A stretch of DNA of 64,000 bases from Vibrio sp. JC009 (GCF_029016485.1 NZ_CP092106.1:1922001-1986000); one strand, 5' to 3'. Counted from the stretch's first letter, positions 1 through 10,055 are shown. The notes: a model not told the origin generated them from the sequence alone. Numbers and translations: made by a program.

Positions 1-144
1 CCAGCCTTTAGAGCAGAGTCGTCCCTTACTGATTGGATGACCGGATATAGGCTCCACACCTATTACCCTGTCTCCGTCACTTCGCAAACCTATGCCGCAT
101 CCTGTGCCACAGTACGGACACACAGAAGCTGTGGTTTTTATCAT
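1..144 (-). CDS. Molybdopterin oxidoreductase (formate dehydrogenase alpha-like), 5' end only
   Basis: This is the first 48 codons of a gene that runs off the left edge. The reading begins at ATG (144-142) after a good AAGGAAAG ribosome site. The translation shows C9-x2-C12-x3-C16 and a fourth Cys at 44 (GRLCSKG), the N-terminal [4Fe-4S] ligand pattern of bis-MGD oxidoreductases such as formate dehydrogenase H and assimilatory nitrate reductase. The wording around the motif (CPYCGTGCGIG) favours a formate dehydrogenase, but this fragment cannot separate the two. If so, it would oxidise formate to CO2. There is no signal peptide, so a cytoplasmic enzyme is expected. Confidence 0.75.
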   Translation of the reverse strand, partial: MIKTTASVCPYCGTGCGIGLRSDGDRVIGVEPISGHPISKGRLCSKGW

Positions 145-305
145 ATTGCTTTCCTTTATTGCTTAACAAAACACAAAGGCTGCGCTTCTTCCACCACCAT
201 AGGTGCCGCTCTCCTTTTTTCAGGACGCAACAAGCCAGGCAATGGAGAGTCAGCAGACCTTTCCAGTGCAAAATGAAAAATTTTTCGTTAAGAAATAACA
301 AAGCA

Positions 306-355
306 TATATACCCAAGCGACCTCACCACAAACACCGAGGTCACTTGGGTATATA
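306..355. repeat. Long inverted repeat in the fdh-like/rluB intergenic region
   Basis: Two 19-nt arms (306-324 and 337-355) flank a 12-nt spacer and pair with a single mismatch; the left arm reads TATATACCCAAGCGACCTC. There is no T-run, so it is not a standard terminator. It lies between the start of the formate dehydrogenase-like gene and the end of rluB. It may be a dispersed palindromic element or an operator. The remaining intergenic sequence, 145-305 and 356-483, shows nothing else I can name. Confidence 0.7.
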
Positions 356-483
356 AGTTGTGGCTGAATAAAATACTCTAAAACGAGCAGGGAAAAACGT
401 GACGAAAATCATACAATAAATAATTTGTATGACAATTATCGATTTAAATAACCTAAAAGGATTATATGAAGAAAAGAAAAGCG

Positions 484-510
484 AGAGCCTGAGCAGGTTG
501 CTCAGGCTCT
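484..510 (-). terminator. Rho-independent terminator after rluB
   Basis: A perfect 12-bp stem (arms 484-495 and 499-510) with a 3-nt loop is followed on the minus strand by a T-rich tract (468-483 complement). It sits just past the rluB stop codon. Confidence 0.85.
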
Positions 511-520
511 GTGATAAGAA

Positions 521-1429
521 TTATCTTTGTCTGGAAGGCTTGTTCGTTCTGTTACGTCGTGAATTCGAGCGACCCTTAGGCGTGTTAATTCTCTCTTCGT
601 GACGCTTAACCGCACGGCGGATTTTCTGGCTTCTTGAACGCTCACGCTTGCGGGATGTGTCGTTCTTGTCAATCATTGTGTTCTTTTCCGGCGGAAGCTC
701 AACCAGCTCTCTCAGATAGTTGACTTCCTTCAGTTCAAGTTCCATCCAGCCACCACGTGGCAGAGTTTTCTCCAGGAAGATATCACCGTAACGCACACGC
801 TTAAGGCGGCTAACCGTTGTATCCTGAGATTCCCACAGACGACGAACTTCACGGTTACGGCCTTCGTTGATCACAACATAGAAAGTATGGTTGATGCCTT
901 CGCCACCGGCGTAAACCACGTCTTCAAAGCGGGCCATGCCATCTTCAAGCTCAACGCCTTTCACAAGGTTACGAACTTTCTCTTCGTTCACTTCACCGAA
1001 TACGCGAACCAGGTATTCACGCTCAACCTGACGGCTCGGGTGCATCAGGCGGTTTGCCAGTTCACCGTCTGTGGTGAACAGAAGCAGCCCGGAGGTGTTT
1101 GCATCCAGACGACCAACAGAGATCCAACGAGAACCACGAATCTTAGGCAGGCGATCAAAAACAGTTCTGCGACCTTCAGGGTCGTGTCGGGTACACAACT
1201 CCCCTTCCGGCTTGTAGTAAGCAAGAACACGGCAAACAACTTCTTCCTGTGCTTTCACGGATACTGTGTGTCCATCAATACGAACAACGGCATTCTCGTC
1301 TTCCAGCCGTTCACCCAGTTTTGCTACCTGACCATTAACACTAACACGACCAGCTTTGATTAATGCTTCAAGCTCACGGCGAGAACCATGACCTGCACGT
1401 GCTAATATCTTCTGTAATTTTTCGCTCAT
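521..1429 (-). CDS. rluB: 23S rRNA pseudouridine synthase RluB
   Basis: Isomerises a uridine of 23S rRNA (U2605 in E. coli numbering) to pseudouridine during large-subunit maturation. The 302-residue protein begins with an S4 RNA-binding domain (about residues 3-50) followed by the RsuA/RluB catalytic domain. The catalytic aspartate lies in the GRLDANTSG motif at D109. The last 45 or so residues are very rich in Arg, Lys and Ser, as is usual for the RluB tail. It is followed by its own terminator at 484-510. The gene order rluB, yciO, rnmA beside trp is also that of enteric bacteria. Confidence 0.95.
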   Translation of the reverse strand: MSEKLQKILARAGHGSRRELEALIKAGRVSVNGQVAKLGERLEDENAVVRIDGHTVSVKAQEEVVCRVLAYYKPEGELCTRHDPEGRRTVFDRLPKIRGSRWISVGRLDANTSGLLLFTTDGELANRLMHPSRQVEREYLVRVFGEVNEEKVRNLVKGVELEDGMARFEDVVYAGGEGINHTFYVVINEGRNREVRRLWESQDTTVSRLKRVRYGDIFLEKTLPRGGWMELELKEVNYLRELVELPPEKNTMIDKNDTSRKRERSRSQKIRRAVKRHEERINTPKGRSNSRRNRTNKPSRQR

Positions 1430-1582
1430 TAAAGTTCCTATTGTCGTCTTCTCAGACGTCAGTTTTCATTGAAAATGAAGGTACTGATGAATCACAATCC
1501 ACCAGCAGCAAAATTTTTGCGGCTGGTGATTATACATTAGATTGTAGTTTGTTAGATAGAAAAATATTAGTGGGAGAAGATA

Positions 1583-2203
1583 CTACTCAAACGGTGCCGG
1601 GTCACCCGCGCCTACACGCGCAACAACGGCCTCATCATCACTAAAATCAATAACCGTTGTTGGCTGCTCACCCAGATAGCCGCCGTTCATGATAAGGTCA
1701 ACGGCGTGCTCAAGCTTATCGCGGATCTCTTCCGGGTCCGCCTCTGCCATCTCACTACCCGGCAGGATAAGGGTGGTAGACATTAGCGGCTCACCCAAAG
1801 CTTCCAACAGATCCAGAGCAATTTTGTTGTCCGGCACACGGATTCCGATGGTTTTTCGCTTGGCATTCATCAGGCGGCGCGGCACCTCTTTTGTACCTTT
1901 AAAGATAAAGGTGTAAGGTCCCGGTGTATTGTTTTTCAGCAGACGGAAGGCTCCGTTATCAACCCGCGCGTAAAGGGAAAGTTCAGAAAGGTCGCGGCAC
2001 AACAGAGTAAAGTTATGGTTATTATCCAGCTTGCGGATGCGGCAAATTCTGTCTAGTGCCTGCTTATTTTCAAGCTGGCAGCCAAGCGCATAACCTGAAT
2101 CGGTCGGATAAACAATCACGCCACCATTACGGATTATTGCGACAGCCTGATTAATCAGTCTTGTCTGTGGGTTTTCTGGATGAAGATAAAAAAATTGGCT
2201 CAT
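1583..2203 (-). CDS. yciO: YciO, Sua5/YrdC/YciO family protein
   Basis: A 206-residue single-domain protein of the Sua5/YrdC/YciO family, whose members bind ATP and RNA; YrdC/Sua5 make threonylcarbamoyl-AMP for tRNA t6A. Length, the N-terminal phrase [14 protein letters not shown] and position next to rluB and rnmA point to YciO rather than YrdC. The exact role of YciO is less settled than that of YrdC. Its start overlaps the stop of the upstream rnmA by 4 bp, so the two are probably translated together. Confidence 0.9.
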   Translation of the reverse strand: MSQFFYLHPENPQTRLINQAVAIIRNGGVIVYPTDSGYALGCQLENKQALDRICRIRKLDNNHNFTLLCRDLSELSLYARVDNGAFRLLKNNTPGPYTFIFKGTKEVPRRLMNAKRKTIGIRVPDNKIALDLLEALGEPLMSTTLILPGSEMAEADPEEIRDKLEHAVDLIMNGGYLGEQPTTVIDFSDDEAVVARVGAGDPAPFE

Positions 2204-3078
2204 TTGGATTCCTCACTGTCGATAGACTCGACATTTTCAGCCGGGGTCAGCCCCCAGTCTTTCCATACTGGTTCTACTCCTGAAGGTAGCCAGAGGTTCC
2301 TTCCCAGCTCCATCCAGGGAGAGGGATAATGAAAGTCTGAACCTTGAGAAGCTAATAGTTTGTATTGTATAGCATAATCGGCCAAATTGCGCCTGTCATG
2401 TTGCGCCTGCTGCGGTTGGGCAACTTCTATTGCCTCTCCTCCGGCTTCAATAAAAGCGCTAAGCAGCCTTTTTATCCACTTAGCTGTCAGGTTGTAATGC
2501 CCGGGATGAGCCAGTACTGCCATACCTCCGGCTGCGTGAATGGCATCCACAGCCTCTTTCATTGAGCACCAGTTTGGCGGCACATAGCCGGGATTGTTGC
2601 GGGTCAGAAACTTCTTAAATACCTGCTGCATATTGGCGGCAAAGCCGTTGTCCACAATCCACTTTGCAAAGTGAGCTCTGGTTATGGGAGCCTCTCCGGC
2701 AATGCTCTGCACCTCTTCATACACGCCCGCTCTGGTTGCTTTTTCAAGTCTTGCGGCCATGGTTTGCGCTCTGGCGCTTCTCCGCTCTTTCTGAGCTTCA
2801 ATCAGGGCCGACAAGGCTTCACTTTCCGGGTCGATTCGTAATCCGACAATATGAATATCTTTATTCTGCCAAACTGTAGAGATCTCAATGCCATTAATAA
2901 GCTTAATATCCAGCTGATTTTCTGCAATATGCTGATGAGCCTCTTCCAGACCATCGATAGTATCGTGGTCGGTAATGGCCAGAACACGGATATTAAACTC
3001 GCAAGCTCTGTCGATCAGCGCCTGTGGGGAGTAGCGTCCGTCGGATGCCGTTGTATGACTGTGTAGATCTATTTTCAT
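2200..3078 (-). CDS. rnmA: RNase AM (PHP-domain 5'-3' exoribonuclease, YciV/TrpH)
   Basis: A PHP-superfamily metal-dependent phosphoesterase of 292 residues. The N-terminal metal motif is intact ([11 protein letters not shown], with H6, H8 and D13), and further PHP elements are visible (AITDHDT, LAHPGH, SQGSDFH). In E. coli YciV trims the 5' ends of rRNAs and degrades short RNAs and pAp; that function is inferred here from family and synteny. It is transcribed divergently from trp, so its promoter region overlaps or abuts the trp operator at 3102-3119, and TrpR could affect both. Confidence 0.9.
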   Translation of the reverse strand: MKIDLHSHTTASDGRYSPQALIDRACEFNIRVLAITDHDTIDGLEEAHQHIAENQLDIKLINGIEISTVWQNKDIHIVGLRIDPESEALSALIEAQKERRSARAQTMAARLEKATRAGVYEEVQSIAGEAPITRAHFAKWIVDNGFAANMQQVFKKFLTRNNPGYVPPNWCSMKEAVDAIHAAGGMAVLAHPGHYNLTAKWIKRLLSAFIEAGGEAIEVAQPQQAQHDRRNLADYAIQYKLLASQGSDFHYPSPWMELGRNLWLPSGVEPVWKDWGLTPAENVESIDSEESK

Positions 3079-3085
3079 TTGATGC

Positions 3086-3119
3086 TTGACTTTATCTCTC
3101 TGTACTAGTTAACTAGTAC
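3086..3119 (+). promoter_or_regulatory. trp promoter with overlapping TrpR operator
   Basis: TTGACT (3086-3091) and TTAACT (3109-3114) are separated by 17 bp. The -10 hexamer lies inside a perfect 18-bp palindrome, GTACTAGTTAACTAGTAC (3102-3119). This is the same arrangement and nearly the same sequence as the E. coli trp promoter/operator, so repression by TrpR with tryptophan is strongly expected. Confidence 0.95.
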
Positions 3120-3147
3120 CTGTTTTCACAGAATCGAATTTATGCCC

Positions 3148-3255
3148 ATGTTACAAGAAATTTACAGAAAGCCCAGCGCAATTATGACAGCAGCACCCAA
3201 AGTGCACGCTGAGCTTAGCTGGTGGCGTATCTGGTTAATTTCAGAGGCGGGCTAA
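3148..3255 (+). CDS. trpL: trp operon leader peptide
   Basis: A 35-codon ORF that begins at ATG 3148 (another in-frame ATG lies at 3142, and an internal one at 3184). It carries two adjacent Trp codons and a third close behind (SWWRIWL). It lies between the trp promoter and the attenuator, and its final codons overlap the GGCGGGCT segment that can pair with either attenuator partner. Ribosome stalling at the Trp codons would therefore control attenuation. Ribosome sites upstream of each ATG are weak, so the exact start is uncertain. Confidence 0.85.
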   Translation: MLQEIYRKPSAIMTAAPKVHAELSWWRIWLISEAG

Positions 3256-3281
3256 CGACTGTTATTTACAGAAGAATTTAT

Positions 3282-3325
3282 AAAAAGCCCGCACGAATTG
3301 CGGGCTTTTTTATTATTTCCGGATT
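3282..3325 (+). terminator. trp attenuator
   Basis: AAAAAGCCCGC (3282-3292) pairs with GCGGGCTTTTT (3300-3310) and is followed by a T-rich tail. A competing antiterminator is visible, because GGCGGGCT in the end of trpL (3247-3254) can pair with AGCCCGC (3286-3292). An earlier AGCCC-containing segment (3168-3179) can sequester GGCGGGCT. This is the classic three-way attenuation layout. Confidence 0.9.
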
Positions 3326-3434
3326 GTTTGAACAAAAATAGAACAGAATAACGATTTTCCTGATTGGGTACGGCAAAAGTTTGTGACACTATCTAGGAAA
3401 AGGAATTATACCAATTTGATATACAGGAGGTCTT

Positions 3435-5003
3435 GTGAATAAGGCCATTGAAATAAAACAGAAAGGTCAGTTGGACATCATCTCCAAAGATGTCTCTTAT
3501 ACTCAGGATCCCACACGCCTGTTTCAGGTTTTATGCGGCGATAAAACCAACAGCCTGCTTCTTGAATCTGCCGATATAGATTCAAAAGAAGACCTGAAAA
3601 GCATGCTACTGATTGATGCTGCAGTGCGCATTGTCTGCCGCGAGCATGACGTTGAACTGGAAGCATTAACGGCAAACGGTGAAAAAGCACTTCAGCGTAT
3701 TTCAGATCATGTTCAGTCATCAATTCAAACGTCCGGCGATAAGCAAAAAACACTCAAGCTTCACTTTGAGCAGCCTGATAACACGTTAGATGAAGACAGC
3801 CGTCTGCGTGAAGCCTCTTCCTTTGATGCGCTTCGTCTGATTCAGCACAGTTTTGATATTGAAGGTAAAGACAAGTTTGCACTCTTCATGGGTGGACTGT
3901 TTGCCTATGACTTAGTAGCAAACTTTGAACCTCTTGGTGATGCAGACCCGGTTAACGATTGCCCTGACTACCTGTTCTATCTGGCAGAAACCCTGATGAT
4001 TGTCGATCATCAGACACAAAGCTGCACAGTACAGGCAAGTGTGTTTGACGGCTCAGACGAAACCAAGCAAGCACTGGTAAGTCGCCTTGATGAAATTGAC
4101 AGACTAAGCCACCAGCCTGCACCGTTAAAAGAAAGTGTAAAACTAAGCAAATGCGAAGCCGTACCAAGCGTTTCTGATGAAGACTTCTGTCAGGTTGTCA
4201 GTGACCTGAAGGAATACGTAGTGAAAGGCGATATTTTCCAGGTAGTACCATCACGCCGGTTTACCCTTCCTTGCCCTTCGCCTCTGGCCGCTTATCAGTC
4301 TCTGAAGCAGAGCAACCCAAGCCCGTACATGTTCTATATGCATGATGAGCTGTTCACTCTGTTTGGTGCATCGCCAGAGAGTGCGCTGAAATACTCTGCC
4401 GATACAAACCAGATCGAGATTTACCCTATCGCAGGTACACGTCCACGCGGTAAGAACCCTGACGGCACGATTAACTTAGATCTGGACAGCCGCATGGAGC
4501 TGGATCTGAGAAGTGATATGAAAGAGAAAGCCGAGCATATGATGCTGGTAGATCTGGCACGTAACGATGTTGCCCGAATCTCTGAACCTGGCACCCGTCA
4601 TCTGGCAGACCTTCTTAAAGCAGACCGTTACAGCCACGTAATTCACCTGGTATCTCGCGTAGTCGGTCAGCTTCGCAATGACCTTGATGCCCTGCACGGC
4701 TATCAGGCTTGTATGAATATGGGCACTCTGTCAGGCGCGCCAAAAATTCGTGCTATGCAGCTAATTCGCGACGTAGAGAAAAAACGCCGCGGTAGCTATG
4801 GCGGTGCCGTAGGTTACTACACAGGCGAAGGTGATTTAGATACCTGTATCGTTATCCGCTCTGCCTATGTGGAAAACGGTATCGCTCAGGTTCAGGCTGG
4901 TGCCGGTATTGTTTATGACTCAGATCCACAGTCAGAAGCCGATGAAACCCGGGCAAAAGCGCAGGCAGTAATCTCTGCGATTCAAAAAGCACACAAGGAG
5001 TAA
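3435..5003 (+). CDS. trpE: Anthranilate synthase component I
   Basis: Makes anthranilate from chorismate using ammonia from TrpG, the first committed step to tryptophan. The 522-residue protein starts at GTG, chosen because AGGAGG lies 4 nt upstream. It carries the LLLES element (residues 41-45) associated with tryptophan feedback binding in enteric TrpE, and the C-terminal chorismate-binding domain with IAGTRPRG and GTLSGAPKIRAM. It is the first structural gene behind the attenuator, so it should respond to both TrpR and leader-peptide attenuation. trpG follows after 5 nt. Confidence 0.97.
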   Translation: MNKAIEIKQKGQLDIISKDVSYTQDPTRLFQVLCGDKTNSLLLESADIDSKEDLKSMLLIDAAVRIVCREHDVELEALTANGEKALQRISDHVQSSIQTSGDKQKTLKLHFEQPDNTLDEDSRLREASSFDALRLIQHSFDIEGKDKFALFMGGLFAYDLVANFEPLGDADPVNDCPDYLFYLAETLMIVDHQTQSCTVQASVFDGSDETKQALVSRLDEIDRLSHQPAPLKESVKLSKCEAVPSVSDEDFCQVVSDLKEYVVKGDIFQVVPSRRFTLPCPSPLAAYQSLKQSNPSPYMFYMHDELFTLFGASPESALKYSADTNQIEIYPIAGTRPRGKNPDGTINLDLDSRMELDLRSDMKEKAEHMMLVDLARNDVARISEPGTRHLADLLKADRYSHVIHLVSRVVGQLRNDLDALHGYQACMNMGTLSGAPKIRAMQLIRDVEKKRRGSYGGAVGYYTGEGDLDTCIVIRSAYVENGIAQVQAGAGIVYDSDPQSEADETRAKAQAVISAIQKAHKE

Positions 5004-5008
5004 ACAAG

Positions 5009-5590
5009 ATGGCTGATATTGTATTTATAGACAACTTTGACTCCTTTACCTACAACCTTGTTGATCAGTTCCGGGCACTGGGTCATGAAGTCACCATCTA
5101 CCGTAATCATATCGCTGCAGACAAAATCGCAGCAATTGTCAACGAGCTGGAAAATCCGGTTGTACTTCTTTCCCCTGGTCCGGGCGCTCCTTCAGAAGCC
5201 GGAAATATGCCAGAGATAATCCAGTTACTGAAAGGCAAAGTGCCAATGATTGGCATATGCCTGGGCCATCAGGCTATTGTTGAAGCCTACGGTGGCACGG
5301 TAGCCGGAGCAGGTGAAATTCTGCACGGTAAGGTTTCAATGATGGAACACCAAGGGCATTCGGTATATGGTAATCTTCCTTCACCACTTGCCATCGCCAG
5401 ATATCACTCATTAGTTGCCACTTCAGTACCTGATGAGCTAAAAATAACAGCAGAAGTAAACGGACTGGTTATGTCTGTTGTTCACGAGCAGGACAAGGTT
5501 GTCGGGTTTCAGTTCCACCCGGAATCTATCATGACAACCTATGGCGCTGCCCTGCTGGCAAATAGCATCGACTGGGCACTGGGTAAATAG
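5009..5590 (+). CDS. trpG: Anthranilate synthase component II (glutamine amidotransferase)
   Basis: Hydrolyses glutamine and delivers ammonia to TrpE. This 193-residue class I amidotransferase has the full triad: nucleophile C84 in GICLGHQ, and H170 and E172 in FQFHPES. In E. coli trpG is fused to trpD; here it is a separate gene, as in other vibrios. It sits 5 nt behind trpE, which suggests coupled translation of the two subunits. Confidence 0.97.
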   Translation: MADIVFIDNFDSFTYNLVDQFRALGHEVTIYRNHIAADKIAAIVNELENPVVLLSPGPGAPSEAGNMPEIIQLLKGKVPMIGICLGHQAIVEAYGGTVAGAGEILHGKVSMMEHQGHSVYGNLPSPLAIARYHSLVATSVPDELKITAEVNGLVMSVVHEQDKVVGFQFHPESIMTTYGAALLANSIDWALGK

Positions 5591-5630
5591 CCAACAAGTT
5601 AAAGACAGATAAAAATTTTAGGGAAGTAGA

Positions 5631-6629
5631 ATGCAACAGATTATTAATAAGTTATACGAACAACAGTCTTTAACCAGGGACGAGAGCGAGCAGCTTTTTG
5701 ACACCATTATCAAGGGTGAAATGGACCCGATTCTGATTGCCGCCGTTCTTACTGCAATGAAAATCAAAGGTGAAACACCCGATGAAATTGCAGGTGCTGC
5801 ATCTGCACTGCTGGCAAACGCCAATCCGTTCCCTCGCCCTGACTATGATTTTGCCGATATCGTAGGTACAGGTGGAGACGGTGCCAATACCATCAATATT
5901 TCCACTACAGCCGCCTTTGTCGCGGCTGCATGTGGCGTAAAAGTGGCCAAACACGGTAACCGCAGCGTTTCCAGTAAAACAGGCTCTTCAGATCTTCTGG
6001 ACTCCTTTGGTATCAATCTTTCCATGACACCGCAGCAAACACGCGATGCGGTCGATGATCTGGGTGTCGGCTTCCTGTTTGCCCAGCAGTATCACTGGGG
6101 TATCCGTAACGCGATGCCTGCCCGTCTGGCAATGAAGACCCGCACTATCTTCAATATTCTTGGCCCGCTGATTAACCCTGCCCGCCCGAATATTGAACTG
6201 ATGGGTGTTTATGACGCATCACTTGTGCGCCCTATCGCTGAAACCATGGCAAAAATGGGCATGAAGCGCGCGGCGGTTGTGCACGGCAGTGGTCTGGACG
6301 AGGTAGCAATTCACGGTGAAACTCTGGTTGCCGAAATCATCGGCAGCGAAATTAAAGAATACACACTGACTCCGGAAGACTTTGGTGTAAACACTCATCC
6401 ACTTAAAGCAATCGAAGGTGGTGAGCCAACAGAAAACCGCGCAATCATCACAGATATTCTGACAGGCAACGGGACAGAAGCTCAGACATCAGCCGTAGCC
6501 GTTAACGTTGCTATGCTTCTGCGCCTGTTTGGTCAGGAAGACCTGAAAGCCAACACGCAAAAAGCGATTGAAGTGATGAACTCCGGCCAGGCTTACAAGC
6601 TGGTTAAGCAACTGGCAGAGAGAGGCTGA
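5631..6629 (+). CDS. trpD: Anthranilate phosphoribosyltransferase
   Basis: Transfers phosphoribose from PRPP to anthranilate. The 332-residue protein shows the PRPP-binding GTGGDG loop (residues 79-84) and the KHGNRSVSSKTGS segment (107-119) that lines the substrate site. It has the normal length for a free-standing TrpD. A strong AGGGAAG ribosome site precedes ATG 5631, and the gene is followed after 2 nt by trpCF. Confidence 0.97.
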   Translation: MQQIINKLYEQQSLTRDESEQLFDTIIKGEMDPILIAAVLTAMKIKGETPDEIAGAASALLANANPFPRPDYDFADIVGTGGDGANTINISTTAAFVAAACGVKVAKHGNRSVSSKTGSSDLLDSFGINLSMTPQQTRDAVDDLGVGFLFAQQYHWGIRNAMPARLAMKTRTIFNILGPLINPARPNIELMGVYDASLVRPIAETMAKMGMKRAAVVHGSGLDEVAIHGETLVAEIIGSEIKEYTLTPEDFGVNTHPLKAIEGGEPTENRAIITDILTGNGTEAQTSAVAVNVAMLLRLFGQEDLKANTQKAIEVMNSGQAYKLVKQLAERG

Positions 6630-6631
6630 TA

Positions 6632-8029
6632 ATGTCCGAGCACATCACATCCCAAAACCGCGAAATGGCGCAGGTACTGGCAAAAATTGTTGCCGATAAA
6701 CGTATCTGGGTTGAAGAGCGTAAAAAACAGCAGCCGCTGGACAGCTTTAAAGGCAGCCTGACAAATTCAGACCGAAGCTTTTACGATGCACTTTCCACCG
6801 GGAAAACCGCATTTATTCTTGAGTGTAAAAAGGCCTCTCCTTCCAAGGGGCTGATTCGGGATGATTTCGATCTTGAATATATCGCTTCGGTTTATAACAA
6901 CCACGCCAGTGCTATTTCGGTACTGACCGATGAAAAGTACTTTCAGGGCAGTTTTGAGTTTCTGCCAAAAGTCCGCAGCATTGCCAAGCAACCTGTGCTG
7001 TGCAAAGACTTTATGGTCGATACCTATCAGGTCTACCTTGCCCGCCACTACAGCGCTGATGCCATTTTGCTGATGCTGTCAGTACTCAGCGATGACGAGT
7101 ATCAGGAACTGGCTGATGTTGCGCACTCTCTGGGTCTGGGCATTCTGACTGAAGTCAGCAATGAAGAAGAGCTGGAACGCGCCATTCGCCTTAAAGCGAA
7201 AGTGGTCGGTATTAATAACCGCAACCTGCGTGACCTTTCTATCGACCTTAACCGCACCCGCGAGCTGGCTCCTAAGCTGCCAGAGGGAACAACGGTTATC
7301 TCTGAGTCCGGTATTTACACCAATCAGCAGGTAAGAGATCTGAGCCAGTACGCAAACGGCTTCCTTATCGGTAGCTCACTGATGGCTGAAGATAATCTGG
7401 AGCTGGCAGTACGAAGCGTACTGATTGGTGACAACAAGGTATGCGGCCTGACTCATGCCAACGATGCAGCTGCGGTTTATAAAGCTGGTGCTGTATATGG
7501 CGGACTCATCTTTGCAGAAGGTTCTAAACGCAAAGTCGATCTGGAAGAGGCCCGCATGACCATGAGTGGTGCACCACTGAAATATGTCGGTGTATTCCAG
7601 AATCAGTCTCAGGATACCGTTGTCACAGCGGCAAAAGAGCTGGGCCTTTCTGCAGTTCAGTTGCATGGTGATGAAGATCAGGCATTTGTTGATTCCATCA
7701 GAGCTCAGCTTCCGGAAAGCTGTGATATCTGGAAAGCTTATGGCGTAACAGACGCCATGCCGGAACTTCTGCAGTCAAATGTTAACCGACACCTGCTGGA
7801 CAGCAAAGTGGGCAGTCAGTCTGGAGGGACAGGCACCACATTCGACTGGTCAGTCATTAGCGAAAGAAAATCTGTCATGCTTGCGGGCGGACTTAACCCG
7901 GACAATGTTCAGGAAGCCTTAAAACTGGGCTGCACCGGACTGGACCTGAATTCAGGTGTTGAGTCTGAACCGGGTAAAAAAGACGCGGCTTTAATTAACA
8001 AAGCCTTTGCACAGATTCGAAATTATTAA
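6632..8029 (+). CDS. trpCF: Bifunctional indole-3-glycerol phosphate synthase / phosphoribosylanthranilate isomerase
   Basis: A 465-residue fusion that carries out two consecutive steps. The N-terminal half (to about residue 255) is indole-glycerol-phosphate synthase with ECKKASPSKG, VLTDEKYFQGS and SESGI elements. The C-terminal half is the isomerase, with its KVCGLT motif around C271. The fused order C-then-F is as in enteric bacteria. It is followed by a 29-nt gap and trpB. Confidence 0.97.
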   Translation: MSEHITSQNREMAQVLAKIVADKRIWVEERKKQQPLDSFKGSLTNSDRSFYDALSTGKTAFILECKKASPSKGLIRDDFDLEYIASVYNNHASAISVLTDEKYFQGSFEFLPKVRSIAKQPVLCKDFMVDTYQVYLARHYSADAILLMLSVLSDDEYQELADVAHSLGLGILTEVSNEEELERAIRLKAKVVGINNRNLRDLSIDLNRTRELAPKLPEGTTVISESGIYTNQQVRDLSQYANGFLIGSSLMAEDNLELAVRSVLIGDNKVCGLTHANDAAAVYKAGAVYGGLIFAEGSKRKVDLEEARMTMSGAPLKYVGVFQNQSQDTVVTAAKELGLSAVQLHGDEDQAFVDSIRAQLPESCDIWKAYGVTDAMPELLQSNVNRHLLDSKVGSQSGGTGTTFDWSVISERKSVMLAGGLNPDNVQEALKLGCTGLDLNSGVESEPGKKDAALINKAFAQIRNY

Positions 8030-8058
8030 GAACAAGATTTAAAGAGTAAGGACATAAG

Positions 8059-9249
8059 ATGGCTAAACTAGATGCCTATTTCGGAGAGTACGGTGGTCAG
8101 TTCGTACCTCAGATACTGGTTCCGGCACTGGAACAACTGGAAGAAGAATTTGTAAAAGCGCAGGACGATCCTGAGTTTCACGCTGAATTTATGACTCTGC
8201 TGCAGGAATATGCTGGCAGACCAACGGCTCTGACACTTTGTCGTAACCTAGCAAAAGGCACTAAAACCAAGATCTACTTAAAGCGTGAAGACCTGCTTCA
8301 CGGTGGCGCGCACAAAACCAACCAGGTATTGGGACAGGCACTTTTAGCAAAACGCATGGGCAAGCACGAAATCATCGCAGAAACCGGCGCTGGTCAGCAC
8401 GGTGTAGCAACTGCTCTGGCATGTGCACTGCTTGGCCTTAAGTGCCGTGTTTATATGGGCGCAAAAGATGTTGAGCGTCAAAGCCCGAACGTATTTCGTA
8501 TGAAACTGATGGGCGCGGAAGTTATCCCGGTTCACTCTGGTTCATCAACTCTTAAGGATGCCTGTAACGAAGCGCTGCGCGACTGGTCAGGCAGCTACGA
8601 AACCGCTCACTACCTTCTTGGCACTGCAGCGGGCCCTCACCCCTTCCCGACCATAGTTCGTGAATTCCAGCGTATGATTGGCGAAGAGACCAAGAACCAG
8701 ATCCTTGCCCGCGAAGGCCGTCTTCCGGATGCAGTAATCGCCTGTGTTGGCGGTGGCTCTAACGCTATCGGTATGTTTGCAGACTTTATCGAAGAAGAGA
8801 GCGTAAAACTGATTGGTGTTGAACCGGCAGGTAAAGGAATTGATACCGACCAGCACGGTGCGCCACTGAAACACGGTAAAACCGGTATCTTCTTTGGTAT
8901 GAAAGCGCCTCTGATGCAGGATGAAAACGGCCAGGTGGAAGAGTCTTACTCTGTTTCTGCGGGTCTGGACTTCCCGTCAGTAGGCCCTCAGCACGCGCAC
9001 CTGAACGCGACCGGCCGTGCGGAATACGACTCAGTAACCGATGATGAAGCACTGGAAGCCTTCCAGCTTCTGGCTCGTAATGAAGGTATTATCCCGGCTC
9101 TTGAGTCGTCACACGCACTTGCTCACGCAGTGAAGATGGCTAAAGCCGATCCTGAAAAAGAGCAGATTCTGGTGGTAAACCTGTCTGGCCGTGGTGATAA
9201 AGATATCTTCACCGTTCATAAACTACTTGATGAAAAAGGAGCGCTGTAA
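8059..9249 (+). CDS. trpB: Tryptophan synthase beta subunit
   Basis: Joins indole and serine to give tryptophan, using PLP. The 396-residue protein has PLP lysine K86 (HGGAHKTNQ), the catalytic glutamate E108 (AETGAGQHG) and the phosphate loop GGGSN (231-235). Its stop overlaps the trpA start (TAATG), which favours equal synthesis of the two subunits of the alpha2beta2 complex. A diverged second beta chain is encoded at 62084-63307. Confidence 0.97.
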   Translation: MAKLDAYFGEYGGQFVPQILVPALEQLEEEFVKAQDDPEFHAEFMTLLQEYAGRPTALTLCRNLAKGTKTKIYLKREDLLHGGAHKTNQVLGQALLAKRMGKHEIIAETGAGQHGVATALACALLGLKCRVYMGAKDVERQSPNVFRMKLMGAEVIPVHSGSSTLKDACNEALRDWSGSYETAHYLLGTAAGPHPFPTIVREFQRMIGEETKNQILAREGRLPDAVIACVGGGSNAIGMFADFIEEESVKLIGVEPAGKGIDTDQHGAPLKHGKTGIFFGMKAPLMQDENGQVEESYSVSAGLDFPSVGPQHAHLNATGRAEYDSVTDDEALEAFQLLARNEGIIPALESSHALAHAVKMAKADPEKEQILVVNLSGRGDKDIFTVHKLLDEKGAL

Positions 9250-10055
9250 TGGATCGCTATCAATCTCTGTTTCAGCGTCTTGCTGAAAAAAATCAGGGCG
9301 CATTTGTTCCCTTCGTTACTGTCGGTGACCCTAACCCTGAGCAGTCTCTGAAAATTATGGAAACTCTGGTAGATTCTGGTGCGGATGCGCTGGAACTGGG
9401 CATTCCTTTTTCTGATCCGCTGGCCGATGGACCAACCATTCAGGGTGCAAACATCCGGGCGCTGGATTCCGGCACAACACCGGATATCTGCCTTGAGCAG
9501 ATCGGCAAAATTCGTGAAAAACACCCTGAACTGCCAATCGGTCTGCTGATGTATGCCAACCTGGTTTACTCAAGAGGCGTGGATTTCTTCTATGGTCTTT
9601 GCGCTGAAGCAGGTGTTGACTCGGTACTGATTGCGGATGTTCCGACCAACGAATGCGGTGAGTTTAAACGTGCGGCTGATAAGTACGGCATCCACTCTAT
9701 CTTTATCGCACCACCAACCGCTTCGGATGAAACTCTGAAAGAAGTGGCTCACTTAGGCGGCGGTTATACTTACCTGCTTTCACGCGCTGGCGTTACCGGC
9801 GCTGAAACCAAGGCGAACATGCCGGTAACCAGTCTGCTTGAACGTCTGAACCAGTTTGATGCTCCACCAGCTCTTCTTGGTTTTGGTATTTCTCAGCCTG
9901 AGCAGGTGAAAGAAGCCATTGAAGCCGGCGCAGCAGGTGCAATCTCAGGCTCTGCTGTTGTAAAAATCATTGAAGCCAATGTTGGTGACAATGCTGCAAT
10001 GCTGGCGAAACTGGGTGAATTTGTCTCTTCTATGAAGGCTGCTACTCAGAAGTAA
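9249..10055 (+). CDS. trpA: Tryptophan synthase alpha subunit
   Basis: Cleaves indole-glycerol phosphate to indole and passes indole through the tunnel to TrpB. The 268-residue TIM barrel keeps both catalytic acids in the same numbering as the Salmonella enzyme, E49 ([10 protein letters not shown]) and D60 (LADGPTIQ). It is the last gene of the operon and is followed by the palindrome at 10080-10111. Confidence 0.97.
   Translation: MDRYQSLFQRLAEKNQGAFVPFVTVGDPNPEQSLKIMETLVDSGADALELGIPFSDPLADGPTIQGANIRALDSGTTPDICLEQIGKIREKHPELPIGLLMYANLVYSRGVDFFYGLCAEAGVDSVLIADVPTNECGEFKRAADKYGIHSIFIAPPTASDETLKEVAHLGGGYTYLLSRAGVTGAETKANMPVTSLLERLNQFDAPPALLGFGISQPEQVKEAIEAGAAGAISGSAVVKIIEANVGDNAAMLAKLGEFVSSMKAATQK

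Noticed and set aside
887-1363. 158-codon plus-strand ORF within rluB
   Set aside because: It is the antisense shadow of a well-conserved gene and has no recognisable family or ribosome site.
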